Source of the DNA: Sporothrix humicola
Lineage: Eukaryota > Ascomycota > Sordariomycetes > Ophiostomatales > Ophiostomataceae
NCBI GenBank assembly: GCA_021396245.1
Contig: WNYE01000052.1
Coordinates: 124,001 to 188,000 of the forward strand
Length of the DNA stretch: 64,000 nucleotides
Direction: 5' to 3'
Below the pieces are notes generated by a model that ran no database searches, had not been told where the DNA came from, and saw only the letters and a list, made by a program, of their open reading frames with translations. A program made the translations under genes and the position numbers. Shown in pieces: positions 49,001-57,831 of the stretch (its first letter is position 1; each line of letters opens with the position of its first letter).

Positions 49001-52000
49001 TTTCGGCATCGAACTCTGGCGCATCCAGCGCCAGCTCTGCATCATCCGGAAGCAGTGCCGCATCTTCGAGTGCACCATCATCAGGCTCTTCGGCGTCATC
49101 GGCCAGCGCACCCAGCTCAGCCTCGTCAGGTAGTTCGGCCTCGAGCTCTGTACCATCAGCGTCTGCTTCCAGCTCCGGATCTAGTGCCAGCTCTGTCTCG
49201 TCTGGCAGCAGTGGAGTATCGTCGTCTACATCTCCAGCATCCACAGGCAGTGTATCTAGCTCCGCCTCATCGGGTAGCTCCGCATCGAACTCGGCCTCTT
49301 CCTCTGCCTCTTCGTCGACGTCGGTGTCGGCACCCAGTGCAAGCTCCGCATCGTCTGGCAGCAGTGCGTCGGCCTCCTCGTCCGGATCGTCTGCTTCGTC
49401 GTTTGGATCATCTGTTCCCTCCGGATCCTCGGCGTCGTCAGCGTCGTCTGCAAGCTCTGTCAGCTCCGCCGCATCGAGCGCATCGGCCTCGAGCTCTGGC
49501 CCCGCCTCTGTTTCAGCGTCAGCCTCCAGCGGATCATCATCAGTGGCATCTAACTCTGCTTCGTCGGCCTCAAGCATTGCTGGATCGGTTGGAGCCGGCA
49601 ACTCTGCCAGCTCGGCGAGCTCGGTGAGCTCTGCAAGCTCGTCTCAGAGTTCGGCATCCAGCCCGGGCCCAAGCTCTAACAGTGCCTCCGCATCGAGCTC
49701 CGCCTCATCCAGTGCCAGCTCCGTTTCCTCTGGCAGCAGTAGTGCCTCCTCGGCAGCATCATCGTCGGGATCGTCCGCTTCTTCGGCATATTCGGCGTCG
49801 TCCGTTAGCTCCTTGAGCCCTGCTTCATCTGTCAGCTCTGGTTCGAGCTCCGTCTCTGTCGCGGCATCCGCTTCCAGCGCCTCGTCGTCGGCTGCTTCTA
49901 ACTCAGGATCGTCAGCCTCCAGCTCAGCTAGCTCCTTCAGTTCGGGCAGTTCGGCCTCGAGTGCGGCATCCAGCTCTGCCCAGATCTCTAGCAGTGTCTC
50001 CGCTTCGAGCTCCGTTTCGTCGGAATCTGGATCGAGTTCGGTCGCATCGTCCGCTAGCTCTTTCAGCTCGCGTAGCTCTGCCTCAAGCTCTGGATTTAGC
50101 ACTGTCATTCGTTCCAGCGTCTCCTCTGCTTCGTCTGCATCCTCTGCTTCCTCGGTGTCTGCATCGAGCTCGGCAAGCTCTGTCTCCAGCGGTGCTTCTA
50201 GTTCGGCGTCGGTTTCTTCCAGAAGCTCGGCGGGCTCAGTTAGCTCAGGTTCTTCCTCTGTGCCATCTGCTTCGCAGTCAAGCAGTCTGTCATCGGCATC
50301 TTCAGCCTCTTCTGCGTCATCGTTCGGGTCTTCGAGCTCGTTCAGCTCATCTAGCGGGTCGTCCAGTGCTTCATCCAGTGTTTCATCCAGTGCCTCGTCA
50401 GGAGTGAGTGCCAGCTCGAGTGCAAGTGTGAGTGGAGGCTCGTCTTCCGTCTCCTATGTGTCAAGCGCTTCAAGCGCCTCGAGCACCCCGAGTGCAAGCA
50501 GTGCTTCCAGTGTTAGCAGTGTGAGCAGCGCAAGCGCAGATGCCAGTGCTGGAGCCGGTGCTAGCAGTGTCAGTTCGACTGGTTCGCTCTCGTCCTCCTC
50601 CGCCCAGTCTTCTGCGTCGAGCTTTGCCAGTGCTTCATCTTCCGGTGGCTCGTCTTCGCAGTCTTCGTCGGCACCTAGCTCGTCAGCCAGTAGCGTCTCG
50701 TCTGGCTCCTCTGCTTCTTCCGTCTCAGTCGGCAGCTCGGCCTCATCAGCTTCATCAGCATCCTCCCAGTCTGGTGCCTCTAGCTCGTCTATCAGCGAGG
50801 CTTCCTCATCTGCCTCATCTGCCTCTTCTGCCTCTTCTGCCTCATCAGCATCGAGTGCAAGCAGTGCCGGCAGTGCCAGCAGTGGTAGCTCGAGTGTTTC
50901 ACAGTCGTCTCGGTCTTCGGCGTCAGGCTCGTCTAGTTCCTCGTCGGCCAGCGGTTCGTCATCGCAGTCTTCTTCGGCACCAAGCTCGTCAGGTAGCAGC
51001 GCGTCTTCTGCTTCGTCTGCCTCGTCTGCCTCGGAGTCATCTCAGTCTGCCGCCACCAGCTCATCTGTTAGCCAGGCCTCATCGTCAGGCTCTTCTGCAT
51101 CCTCCGCTGCTTCGGCGTCATCGGCCTCTTCTGCATCGTCTGCAAGCTCTTACTCATCGATCGCATCAGGCTCTTCGTCTGCTTCGTCAGGTTCATCATC
51201 GGCGGCATCATCGAGCTCCGCCTCGGGATCTTCTTCTTCGGCAGGCCCCAGCTCATCGTCAGGCAGTGTCTCAGCTTCCGCTTCATCGGCTTCCTCTGCT
51301 TCCTCAGCTGTATCGAGTGCGTCGAGTGCGTCGAGTGCCTCTTCGGGATCCTCTAGCTCCGCCAGTGCCTCTGCTTCATCTGCATCGTCCGTATCGTCTG
51401 TCTCGTCAGCATCGGCCTCATCTGCATCTTCTGTCAGCTCTGGAAGCTCTGCAAGCTCGGCCAGTTCCGTTAGCTCCGCTTCTGCCTCGTCGTCTGCTTC
51501 GGCTTCAGTCTCAAGCAGCACCTCGGCACCCTCAGTGTCGGGAAGCTCGTCTGCCGGTAGCTCTTCCGCTTCGTCAGCCTCGTCGGCGTCGTCGGCCTCA
51601 TTTGTTAGCTCAGGAAGCTCCGCTAGCTCGGCCAGCTCCGCCTCCGGCCCATCGTCTGCTTCAGCCCCAGCGCCATCGTCATCCGGATCAGCTAGCTCCT
51701 CAGCAAGCATTTCGTCCGCTTCTTCAGCCTCGTTTGCATCGTCCGCATCGTTGGCCGCACCGGCTTCGTCTGCCAGCTCTGCCAGCTCTGCCAGCTCTGC
51801 CAGCTCCGCGTCTGCGTCGTCGGCATCTGCATCAAGCAGTTCTCAAATTTCGAGCGTATCGTCTGGAAGCTCTTCAGCCGCTTCGTCTGCCAGTTCCTCG
51901 GCCAGCGACGCCTCTTCGGCCTCGTCGGCTGCCGTCTCAAGCTCGTCTGCTGTAAGCGGTTCATCGTCGGCTTCGAGTGCCTCTTCCAGTGGATCTAGCA

Positions 52001-55000
52001 GTGCACCGAGCAGTGCATCGAGCGGCGCATCAAGCAGTGCCTCCTCTGCCAGCTCAGCTTCGAGCAGTGTTGGTCCCAGTAGCAGCTCAGTTAGCGGTGT
52101 CTCCTCTGCAAGTAGTGCATCGAGCTCTGCTCAGCCTTCCAGCTCGGGATCGTCGTCGTCCGCTGGTAGCTCAAGCGCTTCGAGTGTTTCAAGCGCTTCC
52201 AGTGCATCGAGCGCTTCCAGTGCCTCGAGCGCTTCCAGTGCCTCGAGTGCTTCAAGCTCCGCATCAGTCTCGGCATCGAGCTCTGCTTCTGCTTCCTCCT
52301 CGTCCGTGACTAGCGCATCGTCGGCCAGCTCCTCTGCTTCTGGATCGTCTTCAGCGAAGGCCTCGTCGTCTGCCTCGTCCTTATCGGCGGCCAGCGCTTC
52401 TTCATCCGTTTCAGGCTCTTCGTCAGCTAGCAGCGTGTCAGCGAGCAGCTCTTCAGCCAGCGTGTCCTCTGCAAGTGGCGCCTCTGCTTCTTCCTCTGCT
52501 TCCAGCAACAGCGTTTCGGCCTCAAGCTCGGTCTCAGGAAGCTCTTCAGCCCCTTCGGCCTCGGGAAGCTCGTCTGCATCGTCCGCGTCATCTGCCTCGT
52601 CCGCCAGCAGTGTCTCTGCTAGCAGTATCTCCTCCGCCAGTGCTTCTGCGTCGAGCTCTTCGTCCATTGCAAGCTCTTCTTCTATCAGTGGCTCGTCGGC
52701 TTCTAGCTCCGCTGCCTCTAGCGCCTCGTCTGCCAGTAGCCTGTCCGCAAGCAGCTCGTCGGCTAGCAGTGTCTCTGCCTCTTCCTCTGTTTCCAGTGCC
52801 AGTGCTTCGGCCTCAAGCTCGGCCTCCTCTGCTTCTTCGGCCTCGTCTGCATCATCAGCTTCATCCGCAAGCAGCGTCTTATCTAGCAGTACTTCCGCTT
52901 CGGGCTCTTCATCGGCCGCTAGCTCATCATCCGTTGCTAGCTCTTCTGCCTCGAGTGTTTCGGCCTCCAGTGCCTCAGCCTTAAGTGGCTCCTCCTCCGT
53001 GGGCTCCTCGTCTGCATCGAGCTCATCCGCAGCCAGCCAGTCATCTTCTTCGGCCAGCGCCTCGTCGTCGGTGTCAGTCTCAAGCAGCTCCGCAGCTTCT
53101 AGTTCATCGGGAGCCAGCTCGTCCGCGTCGTCTGCATCATCTGCCTCGTCGATCTCTTCTGGCTCTTCCGCCTCGGCATCGAGCAGCGCATCTGCTAGCT
53201 CATCAGCCTCCTCGCAGTCGTCCGCTTCCTCACTCTCTTCGGCTTTGTCGGCCTCTGCGTCGGGCAGTTCGTCTGCCTCCAGTGCCTCTTCTGCCAGCTC
53301 GGCGTCCTCGGCATCATCAGCCTCTTCAGCATCGGCATCGAGCATCTCGACTGCTTCCGTCTCTTCCTCAGGCAGCAGTTCCGCCGTATCGAGTTCATCT
53401 GCCAGCGGTTCCAGTGCATCGGCATCAAGCTCGTCAGTTTCTAGCGCCTCCGCATCGAGCGTCTCTGCCAGCTCTTCTGCAGCTTCCTCCTCTTCCGTCG
53501 CATCTAGCAGCTCTGCAGCAAGCAGTTCATCTGTGAGCAGTGCATCTTCCAGCAGCTCTTTAGCCGCGAGCTCCTCAGCTTCGAGCTCTATTGTTTCAAG
53601 CTCTGCCAGTTCAGTAAGCTCAGCCAGCTCGTACTCGAGCGCTTCGTCCGCTTCGAGCGCCTCTTCCGCCTCCAGCTCTCAGGCATCGTCGGCTTCCAGC
53701 AGCGCATCGGCTTCCAGCAGCGCATCGGCTTCCAGCAGCTACTCTTCTGCCAGCTCCTCCGGATCTAGCTCTATTGGTTCGAGCTCAGCCAGCTCTGCCA
53801 GTTCATCGGCGAGCGCTTCCTCTGCTTCAAGCTCCCTGGCCTCGTCAGCCTCTAGCAGTGCATCCGCGTCGAGTAGCTCATCCATTGCTAGCAGCTCAGC
53901 TTCGGCCTCCTCGAGCTCTGTTGTTGCTTCGAGCTCTGCCAGCTCTTCTGCCAGTGCTTCTTCCGCCTCGAGTGCATCAGCTGCTAGCTCTTCCGTCTCC
54001 GCTGTGAGCTCATCGGCCTCTTCTGTGTCATCTGCTTCTTCAGTATCGTCCTCTTCTGCCGGCAGCAGTGCTTCATCCGCAAGCGCTAGCAGCAGCGCTT
54101 CTTCTGCCTCCAGCGCTTCTTCGGCCTCCAGCGCACCAGCTTCAGCTTCATCATCTTCCGTGGTGTCAAGCAGCTCAGCGTCTGCTTCTAGCTCATCGGC
54201 GTCTGGCTCATCTGCTTCTTCTGCATCCTCAGCATCTTACGCATCCTCAGCCTCATCGGCCTCGTCGGCGTCTTCTGCCTCTGTCTCGTCCAGTGCATCA
54301 GCCTCGTCTGCATCCTCTGCTTCATCTGCCAGCTCTTCGGCCTCGAACAGCGCCTCATCGGCGTCTTCCGCAAGCAGTGCCTCGGCAAGCAGCGCTTCGT
54401 CTTCCTCTTCCGCTAGTAGTGCCTCCTCTGCGAGCAGCGTTTCCGCAAGCAGCGCCTCGTCGGTATCGTCATCCTCTCTGCCCGCCAGCAGTGCATCTTC
54501 TGCCAGCAGCGCGTCGTCTGCCAGCAGTGCTTCATTGGCAAGCAGTGCCTCATCTGCTTTTACATCCTCCGCCAGCAGTCTATCTTCGGTCAGTAGTGCG
54601 TCATCCGCCTCTGCCAGCAGCGCGTCCTCCGTTAGCAGTGCCTCGTCGGCAAGCAGCATCTCTTCCGCCTCGTCTGTTTCTGCATCCTCTGCCAGCAGCC
54701 TCTCTTCAGTTAGCAGCGCATCGTCGGCTTCTGCCTCGCCCAGCTCGAGCAGTGCCTCTGCTAGCAGCGCGTCTTCAGTTAGCAGCATTTCGTCCGTTTC
54801 TTCTGCATCAGCAAGCAGTGTTTCGTCTGCGTCCTCTGTCTCCTCGGGAAGCAGTGCATCGTCGGCCTCTGCTTCGTCGAGCGCCAGTAGTAGTTCCTCC
54901 GCTAGCAGCCTCTCTTCGGCCTCATCTGCATCAGCGAGTAGCATCTCCTCTGCTTCGTCTGCGTCGGCAAGCAGCATCTCCTCAGCATCGTCTCCCTCTT

Positions 55001-57831
55001 CTGTGAGCAGTTCAGCCAGCAGTGCCTCGTCGGCTAACAGCGTTTCGTCGGCCTCTTCCGCATCTGTGAGCAGTGCCTCCTCTGCTTCGTCAGCTTCCGC
55101 CTCATCAAGCTCGACTGGTGCGTCTTCGTCGGCGATTAGCGTCTCCTCAGCATCTTCTGCGTCGTCAGTCAGCAGTGCTTCGTCTGCCTCGGTTGTTTCA
55201 AGCTCAAGCTCTGCTTCTTCTGCCAGCAGCATCTCGTCCGCTTCATCGGCGTCTGTGAGCAGTGCGTCTTCCGCATCATCAGCTTCTTCGGCAAGCAGCG
55301 CAAGCAGCGCCTCATCCGTGAGCAGTGTGTCGTCGGCAAGCAGCATTTCTGCCTCGTCAAGCAACTCAGCGTCAGCTTCCAGCTCAGCCTCTAGCTCTGT
55401 CTCGCCGTCGAGCTCCACGGCCTCGACGTCATCCGCTTCGTCTGCTTCATCCGCTTCCTCCGCATCGAGTGCGTCTTCGGCATCATCAGCATCGTCAGCT
55501 TCTGCAAGCAGCGCATCTTCAGCATCGTCGGCTTCATCACTTAGTAGTGCTTCTTCCGCAAGCAGTGCAAGCAGCGTCTCGTCTGTGAGTGTGAGCAGTG
55601 CGTCATCAGCTAGCAGTGCTTCTGCATCGTCGAGTCAGTTGTCGTCAGCTTCAAGCAACTCGGCGTCAGCTTCCAGCTCGTCGGCTTCGGCATCATCTGC
55701 CTCGTCCGCCTCCTCTGTTTCCTCTGCCTCTTCTGCCTCGAGTGCTTCGTCCGCTTCCGCCGTTTCCTCGTCATCGGTGGGCTCGTCGTCCGCTTCGGCT
55801 TCATCCGCTTCGTCGATTTCCTCTGCTTCCGCGTCTTCATCGGCCTCATCAGCATCGTCTGCCTCGTCGACCTCTGCGTCGTCTGTCTCATCCGCTGCCT
55901 CGTCATCTTCTGCTTCTTCAATCTCGTCAGCGTCTTCAGCCTCGTCTGTTTCGTCAGCTTCATCGGCATCGGCGTCTTCAGAAAGCTCCGCATCGAGCAG
56001 CTCCGCGTCTGCCTCCAGCTCGGTATCCCCGTCCAGCTCCTCCGCATCTGCTTCTTCCGCCTCGTCCGCGTCGTCAGCATCTTCAGCCTCTTCTGCTTCA
56101 TCGGCTTCATCAGTGTCGTCGGCCTCTTCAGCCTCGTCGGCATCAGCGTCTTCAAGCAGCGCTGCGTCAAGCAATTCGGCGTCGGCTTCGAGCTCTGCCT
56201 CACTGTCAAGCTCCTCTGCACCGGCTTCATCGGCGTCCTCCGCAAGCAGCGCTTCTTCCGCATCCTCAGCGTCTTCGGCGTCAGCATCGTCCCAGTCTTC
56301 CGCGTCGCAGTCGTCTGCCTCAGCATCTTCATCATCACCTGCTTCTTCTGCCTCGTCTGTGTCGTCTGTGTCGTCAGTGTCGTCAGCTTCCTCGGCTTCC
56401 TCAGCTTCTTCGGCATCGTCCGCTTCGTCTGCTTCTTCTGCGTCGTCCGCTTCTTCCGCTTCGTCTGCATCGACCTCCTCGGCAAGCTCCGTATCAAGCA
56501 ACTCAGCATCAGCTTCCAGCTCCGCATCGCAGTCCAGCTCCTCTGCAGCATCCTCGTCGGTGTCTTCTGCAAGCAGCGCATCGTCAGCATCATCGGCATC
56601 AGTCTCATCGCAGTCATCTGCTTCAGCCTCCTCGGCTACGTCGCAGTCTTCTGCTTCGGCCTCGTCTGCCTCATCTGCCTCGTCTACCTCGTCAGCCTCA
56701 TCGGTCTCATCCGCTTCGTCGGTTTCTTCGAGCAGCGTCGCGTCCAGCAATTCTGCGTCAGCCTCGTCGTCCGCGTCGTCTGCTTCCTCTATGGCGTTAG
56801 AGTCTTCTGCGTCATCGGCCTCATCGGTGGCTTCAGCTTCTTCCGCATCCTCGGCCTCGTCAGCATCCGTATCATCAAAGTCGGAGGCGTCTGCTTCTTC
56901 CGTCTCCAGCGCATCCAGCGCGTCCAGCGCCTCAAGTGCCTCGAGTGCCTCCGAAGTCTCAGCCGCTTCGGCCTCGTCTGAGTCGTCTGCTTCAAGCGTT
57001 TCTTCTGTCGCCTCCGTCTCGTCTGTCTCCAGTGCCTCGAGTGCCTCCGAAGTTTCCGCCGCTTCAGCCTCATCTGAGTCGTCTGCTTCAAGCGCTTCTT
57101 CTGTCGCGTCCGTCTCTTCTGTCTCGGCTGCTTCTCAGTCGTCTGCCAGCGCATCTGCTTCCTCGTCGGCTTCGCCAAAGAGCTCTGCCTCTCTCCCGGC
57201 GTCCTCTGCAGCGAGCATCTCGTCCGCCTCTGCAGCCTCTGTCTCGTCAGTATCGGCATCCTCCGTGTCTGCCGCCTCTGCTGCCTCTGCTTCCTCGGTT
57301 TCTGCGGTCTCAGAACGTTCCGCTGTGTCAGAATCTTCCGTCTCAGCAGCTTCAGAGTCTTCCGTCTCCGCAGCATCAGAGTCTTCCGTCTCCGCAGCAT
57401 CAGAGTCTTCCGTTTCAGCCGCATCCGCAAGTGCATCAGCCTCGTCTGTCTCCGCTGCCTCACGTCGCTCCTTTGTCAGCGAGTCATCAGCGTCTGCCTC
57501 CTCGGTTTCGGCCGCCTCTCACCGGTCTTTCGTCAGCGAATCGTCGGCATCGGCCTCGTCGGTCTCGGCTGCCTCTCGCCGCTCCTTTGTCAGCGAATCG
57601 TCTGCTTCCGTGGCTTCCAAGTCCTTCATCAGCGTCAGGTCGGCCTCTGCCGCCTCAGCCAGCGAGGCATCTGCTTCTGCTGCCAGCGAGTCTTCCGTGT
57701 CGGCCGCGTCGGCCGCGTCTCGCTCGTCAGTCTCGGCCTCATCAGCCAGTGCCAGCCCCAGCCAAGACGGACTATTCCGCCGGCGGCATCACGTCGATCG
57801 TCGCGTGCCCACAGCCACCGCCGTGATGTAA
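46087..57831 (+). CDS. giant secreted serine/alanine-rich repeat protein (3,914 aa)
   Basis: A single uninterrupted ORF of 11,745 nt. Residues 1-22 are a clear signal peptide (MKLTGLLAALALAWSADLAA, cleavage near AAAS), followed by CKPKPPP, the only cysteine in frame. Everything after is a serine-dominated tract (by eye about three residues in five), with Ala, Gly and Val filling short SSAS, SSVS and SSGS turns. Charged and aromatic residues are almost absent until about residue 3,580. Pro, Gln and Gly are commoner in the first third; SSAS prevails later. The last 250 residues gain E, K, R and F (SESSVSAA and RRSFVSESS repeats). No TM helix, GPI signal or catalytic domain is seen. Such tracts are normally heavily O-mannosylated, so a cell-wall, mucin-like or silk-like extracellular role is likely. 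Composition resembles sericins and bacterial SRR adhesins; homology is not implied. Long acidic antisense and Leu/Pro/Arg frames are by-products of stop-poor codons. Confidence 0.85.
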   Translation: MKLTGLLAALALAWSADLAAASPCKPKPPPSSTSSPVAESQLSSASVSVSATASSTPPISSPSKSSETGDDGAGAGGTSPSSGSTSFASSLVSPSGSISPVSSSSPFSPPISSSFSTIYVSSSQSSSSGQSGDGNAGPAGSSSASRSAPGSSGSSSVIPRSVSASTSSVSSASSSGTDDGNAGAGQSSVRSSGSSASSGPSSAASSSGVSASSAASSVSSQSVSSGPSNGSNGPSGSSGPSAGSSSSGRSASASSVGSSSVGGPPSVSASASSASSSATDDGNAGAGQSSVRSGSSGISGSSSPQSVSASASASSGASSGSSVPVSSQSPSASSGQSSNAGGPSGSSAPSGSSSAGSSASHSVSASSGSSSIGPQSNSASASSASSAAVSSGSSAPSASSSESGAGNAGAGQSSVNSGSSSSQSSVSVSSGSSGSAAPSASSGSPASSSASVLSASSGSSAASSVSGSSVVNGQSSAGSSASHSVSASSGSSSIGPRTNSASVSSASSASVSSGTSAPSASSSESGAGNAGAGQSSVKSGLSSSQSSVSSGASSASGSSSGASSSGSASSVASSGSSVPVSSVSSGSAASSASGSSTVSGSSSASSGSSGSGSSSGSVSASSAAPSSSGSSASGASSVSSSASVAASISAGASSSMSVAPSSSGPSSTASSSSAPGASSASAGSSSSVSGGSSASSGSSVSPGSSAASSSASASSSSASSASSGSSSSVASGQSSSSGASSSGSSGSSASSGSVSQSIGSSSSAASGGSSGVSSSASVPSNSASSSSPSSSAGSSSSFSSASSASSASSAPPSASAGATPSSVSSSSVASSSSASSVSSASSASSVSASSQSSVSSGSSASSISSGSSGPASSSASGSASSAGGSSSSASSASSGEPSHSSASGSSSASPSSVSSGSSASSASSGSAVSSGSSSASYGSSSASGSSSASSVSNDSGNSPVSSSVSGSSSSSVSASNSGASSASSASSGSSAASSSAPSSGSSASSASAPSSASSGSSASSSVPSASASSSGSSASSVSSGSSGVSSSTSPASTGSVSSSASSGSSASNSASSSASSSTSVSAPSASSASSGSSASASSSGSSASSFGSSVPSGSSASSASSASSVSSAASSASASSSGPASVSASASSGSSSVASNSASSASSIAGSVGAGNSASSASSVSSASSSQSSASSPGPSSNSASASSSASSSASSVSSGSSSASSAASSSGSSASSAYSASSVSSLSPASSVSSGSSSVSVAASASSASSSAASNSGSSASSSASSFSSGSSASSAASSSAQISSSVSASSSVSSESGSSSVASSASSFSSRSSASSSGFSTVIRSSVSSASSASSASSVSASSSASSVSSGASSSASVSSRSSAGSVSSGSSSVPSASQSSSLSSASSASSASSFGSSSSFSSSSGSSSASSSVSSSASSGVSASSSASVSGGSSSVSYVSSASSASSTPSASSASSVSSVSSASADASAGAGASSVSSTGSLSSSSAQSSASSFASASSSGGSSSQSSSAPSSSASSVSSGSSASSVSVGSSASSASSASSQSGASSSSISEASSSASSASSASSASSASSASSAGSASSGSSSVSQSSRSSASGSSSSSSASGSSSQSSSAPSSSGSSASSASSASSASESSQSAATSSSVSQASSSGSSASSAASASSASSASSASSYSSIASGSSSASSGSSSAASSSSASGSSSSAGPSSSSGSVSASASSASSASSAVSSASSASSASSGSSSSASASASSASSVSSVSSASASSASSVSSGSSASSASSVSSASASSSASASVSSSTSAPSVSGSSSAGSSSASSASSASSASFVSSGSSASSASSASGPSSASAPAPSSSGSASSSASISSASSASFASSASLAAPASSASSASSASSASSASASSASASSSSQISSVSSGSSSAASSASSSASDASSASSAAVSSSSAVSGSSSASSASSSGSSSAPSSASSGASSSASSASSASSSVGPSSSSVSGVSSASSASSSAQPSSSGSSSSAGSSSASSVSSASSASSASSASSASSASSASSSASVSASSSASASSSSVTSASSASSSASGSSSAKASSSASSLSAASASSSVSGSSSASSVSASSSSASVSSASGASASSSASSNSVSASSSVSGSSSAPSASGSSSASSASSASSASSVSASSISSASASASSSSSIASSSSISGSSASSSAASSASSASSLSASSSSASSVSASSSVSSASASASSSASSASSASSASSASSASSVLSSSTSASGSSSAASSSSVASSSASSVSASSASALSGSSSVGSSSASSSSAASQSSSSASASSSVSVSSSSAASSSSGASSSASSASSASSISSGSSASASSSASASSSASSQSSASSLSSALSASASGSSSASSASSASSASSASSASSASASSISTASVSSSGSSSAVSSSSASGSSASASSSSVSSASASSVSASSSAASSSSVASSSSAASSSSVSSASSSSSLAASSSASSSIVSSSASSVSSASSYSSASSASSASSASSSQASSASSSASASSSASASSSYSSASSSGSSSIGSSSASSASSSASASSASSSLASSASSSASASSSSSIASSSASASSSSVVASSSASSSASASSASSASAASSSVSAVSSSASSVSSASSVSSSSAGSSASSASASSSASSASSASSASSAPASASSSSVVSSSSASASSSSASGSSASSASSASYASSASSASSASSASVSSSASASSASSASSASSSASNSASSASSASSASASSASSSSSASSASSASSVSASSASSVSSSSLPASSASSASSASSASSASLASSASSAFTSSASSLSSVSSASSASASSASSVSSASSASSISSASSVSASSASSLSSVSSASSASASPSSSSASASSASSVSSISSVSSASASSVSSASSVSSGSSASSASASSSASSSSSASSLSSASSASASSISSASSASASSISSASSPSSVSSSASSASSANSVSSASSASVSSASSASSASASSSSTGASSSAISVSSASSASSVSSASSASVVSSSSSASSASSISSASSASVSSASSASSASSASSASSASSVSSVSSASSISASSSNSASASSSASSSVSPSSSTASTSSASSASSASSASSASSASSASSASASSASSASSASSLSSASSASSASSVSSVSVSSASSASSASASSSQLSSASSNSASASSSSASASSASSASSVSSASSASSASSASAVSSSSVGSSSASASSASSISSASASSSASSASSASSTSASSVSSAASSSSASSISSASSASSVSSASSASASSESSASSSSASASSSVSPSSSSASASSASSASSASSASSASSASSVSSASSASSASASSSSAASSNSASASSSASLSSSSAPASSASSASSASSASSASSASASSQSSASQSSASASSSSPASSASSVSSVSSVSSASSASSASSASSASSASSASSASSASSASTSSASSVSSNSASASSSASQSSSSAASSSVSSASSASSASSASVSSQSSASASSATSQSSASASSASSASSTSSASSVSSASSVSSSSVASSNSASASSSASSASSMALESSASSASSVASASSASSASSASVSSKSEASASSVSSASSASSASSASSASEVSAASASSESSASSVSSVASVSSVSSASSASEVSAASASSESSASSASSVASVSSVSAASQSSASASASSSASPKSSASLPASSAASISSASAASVSSVSASSVSAASAASASSVSAVSERSAVSESSVSAASESSVSAASESSVSAASESSVSAASASASASSVSAASRRSFVSESSASASSVSAASHRSFVSESSASASSVSAASRRSFVSESSASVASKSFISVRSASAASASEASASAASESSVSAASAASRSSVSASSASASPSQDGLFRRRHHVDRRVPTATAVM
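46624..47697 (+). repeat. four copies of a GNAGAGQSSV motif block inside the giant gene
   Basis: The motif starts at 46624, 46930, 47302 and 47668, so spacing is 306, 372 and 366 nt. The first two copies follow TDD and the last two follow SESGA. A related GDGNAGPAG occurs near 46480. This N-terminal block is the most structured part of the protein and probably the ancestral repeat. Confidence 0.7.
47143..47874 (+). repeat. 366-nt tandem duplication (122 aa) inside the giant gene
   Basis: The copies start at 47143 and 47509, each with SSAGSSASHSVSASSGSSSI followed by GP and NSAS. They remain readable through the GNAGAGQSSV motif and the SSSQSSVS that follows it, then diverge. Length is a multiple of three, so the frame is kept. 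Confidence 0.7.
56941..57126 (+). repeat. 96-nt duplication (32 aa) with ASEVSAASASESSAS
   Basis: GTGCCTCCGAAGT occurs at 56945 and 57041, followed in both by the same 15-residue core and SSVASVSSVS. Synonymous positions differ between copies while the peptide is nearly unchanged. Confidence 0.7.
57463..57633 (+). repeat. three 57-nt repeats, 19-aa unit RRSFVSESSASASSVSAAS
   Basis: Units start at 57463, 57520 and 57577. The first residue pair varies (RR, HR, RR) and the third copy decays after SESSAS. Directly upstream (about 57340-57420) are four SESSVSAA units of 24 nt. These are the only regular charged/aromatic positions in the protein. Confidence 0.75.

Noticed and set aside
52131..56750. 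Long minus-strand ORFs rich in Asp/Glu/Ala (for example 53345-52131, 55418-54237, 56750-55635)
   Set aside because: They are the complement of TCN/GCN/AGY codons in the giant Ser/Ala gene, where stops are rare in every frame. No signal peptide, domain or splice signals.
50540..57826. Plus-strand Leu/Pro/Arg/His-rich ORFs overlapping the giant gene
   Set aside because: Frame-shifted readings of the same repeat. Only the last 20 residues of one are noted, as a possible true C-terminus.
46087..57831. CRISPR-like or satellite DNA explanation for the serine repeats
   Set aside because: Units are degenerate at third positions, in frame over 11.7 kb and begin with a signal peptide, which fits a protein-coding repeat.
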